Assembly: GCA_021850505.1 (NCBI GenBank) | Contig: JAJZLW010000036.1 | Span: 3,862-9,774 of the forward strand | DNA: 5,913 nt | Direction: 5' to 3' | From: Thermoplasmata archaeon | GTDB taxonomy: Archaea; Thermoplasmatota; Thermoplasmata; Thermoplasmatales; Thermoplasmataceae | Part shown: positions 4,437-5,913 of the stretch, in pieces | How the letters are laid out: each line of letters opens with the position of its first letter | How positions within the stretch are numbered: the stretch's first letter is position 1 | Notes under the pieces: generated by a model | Databases searched by the model: none | Told to the model about the DNA's origin: nothing | The model's input: only the letters and a program-made list of their open reading frames with translations | Translations under genes and position numbers: made by a program

Positions 4437-5913
4437 TTAGGCCAAGGAGACAATTATAATAACTCCAATGAAGGCCAGAATCATGTAAATCATGTACCAG
4501 GCAATCGAACTGTTCATCACTTTATATGCGAAATATCTGGCAAATTTTCTGTATCCAATAGCAAACCTCTGCATGGAAATCCAGAAAATGTCCACAACCG
4601 AAACCGGTTTATCCGGATCCCCTATCTTCGTTCTGAGGATGCCGCGAAGCATAATCCGTGTGTTGTTTGAATATGTAAATGATGTATAATGCTGATTGAA
4701 ATCAACCCCTCCATTCCATCTTGGAACCGTTCTTTCTCTTGGTTTGCCAAACACAATGTATGTCATTATTGAGAAAAGTGATAGAAGACCCAGTATGTAT
4801 AGGGGTGAGACAAGGCCAAAATCTGATCCGGTCAGAGATGATTCAACTGTGAAACCATTCAGAACAAGAACGGAAGGTAGACCCCCGATGAATTCCGGAA
4901 TGATCAGAATGGTTGCTATGCCGAAAAGCAAAACCATTGTTACCCCGGTAAGAAAAATACTCTTCTGCATCAAGCCCTTTCCATCTGTTCTGGCTGATCC
5001 AAGAGACCTGCTGAATGATAGTACTTTCATCATGGCAGCTGAAGCAAATCCTTCAGCCAGTGCTATTATAGAACCCATAATTATGCTCGCTATACCTATT
5101 ATTCCATGAAGATACGCACCCATGAAGAATGCTTCCAGGAGCATCCAAACAGCAAGGCCGCCTAATGTCGGAAAGAGGCCGGAAAGCGACATAGTAATTA
5201 GAAGAGTTCCAAGTGTTGAATATCGATCTTCTCCTTCCTGAATATCTGCAAAACTTTCTTTACCGGTAGATCCAATCTTCATGAAGAGACCGGTCTTTGC
5301 AACTGAATGAGCCAGTGCAAATATCAGTATCACGACAAGCATGTACTGTCTGAGCTCACCTGATACTGCCACATAGAGACCGATTGCCGAAAGCAAAGAC
5401 CCGTTATTCTCAATTGTGCTGAAACCACCAAGCATCTTCATGTTTTCTGAAACATATGCAAACAGCGATGAAAAGAAGACGGAAAGACCCCCTATCGCCA
5501 TAAAAAGAAGACCTAAATATATGCTGGATGGACTAAGTAACATAACCTTAACTATCAGGAAAACACCCATGAGAGTCATTGTTGCACTGAAAATTGCAGA
5601 ATCATTGGCGGGCGCATTTCCGTGAGCAATAGGAAGCCATTCACTTATCATGAACGGAGTTATACCCATTTTTGTCATTGCACCAAGTGCTATTAACAAA
5701 AGAGGCAAATCACTGTTAAGTTTGTTAAAGGAAAAGTTCAGATTTCCTGATCCTATAAATGCAAAAACTGCACCGATTATAATGAAGATTGTGCTAATTT
5801 CGCTGAATGCCATGAATACAAATGCAGCATTGTAGTGTTTCCTGTTAAGTCCGATAGAAGCATAAGCAGGAATTGACATTATTTCCCAGCCTACAATCAA
5901 CAAAATATAGTTG
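4437..5913 (-). CDS. Proton-conducting antiporter-like subunit, HyfB/HycC (hydrogenase-4) type, C-terminal part
   Basis: The frame is open from the right edge to the TAA at 4439-4437, giving about 491 residues. The true start lies outside the window; HyfB-like proteins usually have about 600-680 residues, so roughly 100-200 N-terminal residues are missing. It is a multi-helix membrane protein of the Proton_antipo_M superfamily (NuoL/M/N, MrpA/D, HyfB). Visible signatures are Glu in GWEIMSIPAY (codon 5883-5885), Lys in TKMGITPF (5670-5672), then WLPIAHGNAPANDSA, and the broken-helix motif HSVAK with His at 5307-5309 and Lys at 5295-5297. SGLFPTLGG is the counterpart of SGLPPLNGF. The C-terminal WNGGVDF...YTSFTYSNNTR stretch resembles the HyfB/HycC tail, which argues for that branch over MrpD or NuoM. 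It would translocate protons across the cytoplasmic membrane as part of a complex whose other subunits should lie to the right. Confidence 0.88.
   Translation of the reverse strand, partial: NYILLIVGWEIMSIPAYASIGLNRKHYNAAFVFMAFSEISTIFIIIGAVFAFIGSGNLNFSFNKLNSDLPLLLIALGAMTKMGITPFMISEWLPIAHGNAPANDSAIFSATMTLMGVFLIVKVMLLSPSSIYLGLLFMAIGGLSVFFSSLFAYVSENMKMLGGFSTIENNGSLLSAIGLYVAVSGELRQYMLVVILIFALAHSVAKTGLFMKIGSTGKESFADIQEGEDRYSTLGTLLITMSLSGLFPTLGGLAVWMLLEAFFMGAYLHGIIGIASIIMGSIIALAEGFASAAMMKVLSFSRSLGSARTDGKGLMQKSIFLTGVTMVLLFGIATILIIPEFIGGLPSVLVLNGFTVESSLTGSDFGLVSPLYILGLLSLFSIMTYIVFGKPRERTVPRWNGGVDFNQHYTSFTYSNNTRIMLRGILRTKIGDPDKPVSVVDIFWISMQRFAIGYRKFARYFAYKVMNSSIAWYMIYMILAFIGVIIIVSLA

Noticed and set aside
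4601..4610. Second copy of AAACCGGTTT as a regulatory site
   Set aside because: It lies within coding sequence for a conserved C-terminal stretch (DKPVS) of the antiporter and far from any promoter.
4356..5835. Several plus-strand frames (4356-4670, 4492-4689, 4696-5109, 5416-5625, 5650-5835)
   Set aside because: They lie almost entirely opposite the antiporter gene (the first also overlaps the permease end), follow its codon pattern in mirror image, and show no domain signature.
5901..5903. TTG at 5903 as the true start of the antiporter gene
   Set aside because: The frame stays open through the right edge, and this point falls inside a conserved membrane helix next to GWEIMSIPAY, with the N-terminal helices of the family still missing.
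1..5913. Mobile element, CRISPR array, tRNA or rRNA
   Set aside because: I saw no transposase or integrase motifs, no regularly spaced repeats, and no cloverleaf or rRNA sequence; nearly the whole window is covered by ordinary coding sequence.

Overview
The window looks archaeal, most likely from the Thermoplasmata (Thermoplasmatales or relatives). The reasons are an AT-leaning composition, heavy use of AGA/AGG and ATA codons, TATA-like elements about 25-27 nt upstream of start codons that lack Shine-Dalgarno sequences (leaderless transcription), a CDC48-like AAA ATPase, and a secreted domain packed with N-glycosylation sequons. The lineage is inferred from these traits and not from a database match.

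Layout, left to right: (1) 1-449, minus strand: the N-terminal 149 residues of a sugar-phosphate nucleotidyltransferase, cut by the left edge. (2) 450-564: a divergent intergenic region of 115 nt with a TATA-like box for the minus-strand gene, a palindrome overlapping that box, and a perfect 12-bp inverted repeat. (3) 565-1923, plus: a protein joining N-terminal TPR repeats to a single intact AAA ATPase module. (4) 1924-1974: a short promoter region with a TATA-like box and a 10-bp palindrome between the box and the start codon. (5) 1975-2895 and 2879-4417, plus: an overlapping ABC-2 type gene pair, ATPase then membrane permease. (6) 4418-4436: a 19-nt convergent gap. (7) 4437-5913, minus: the C-terminal ~490 residues of a proton-pumping antiporter-like subunit of the HyfB/HycC/NuoL-M-N superfamily, cut by the right edge.

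The ABC pair is a clear functional unit: the cytoplasmic ATPase drives a six-helix permease that carries a ~230-residue external domain. The nucleotidyltransferase points to activated-sugar synthesis for glycoconjugates, and the antiporter subunit to membrane energy conversion. The TPR-AAA protein is probably a remodelling ATPase with unknown clients. Nothing in the sequence ties these neighbours into one pathway. I see no RNA gene, insertion sequence, CRISPR array or origin. The less ordinary items are the TPR-AAA architecture, the sequon-rich permease ectodomain with an Ig/carboxypeptidase-regulatory-like stretch, and the symmetric elements in the two promoter regions.
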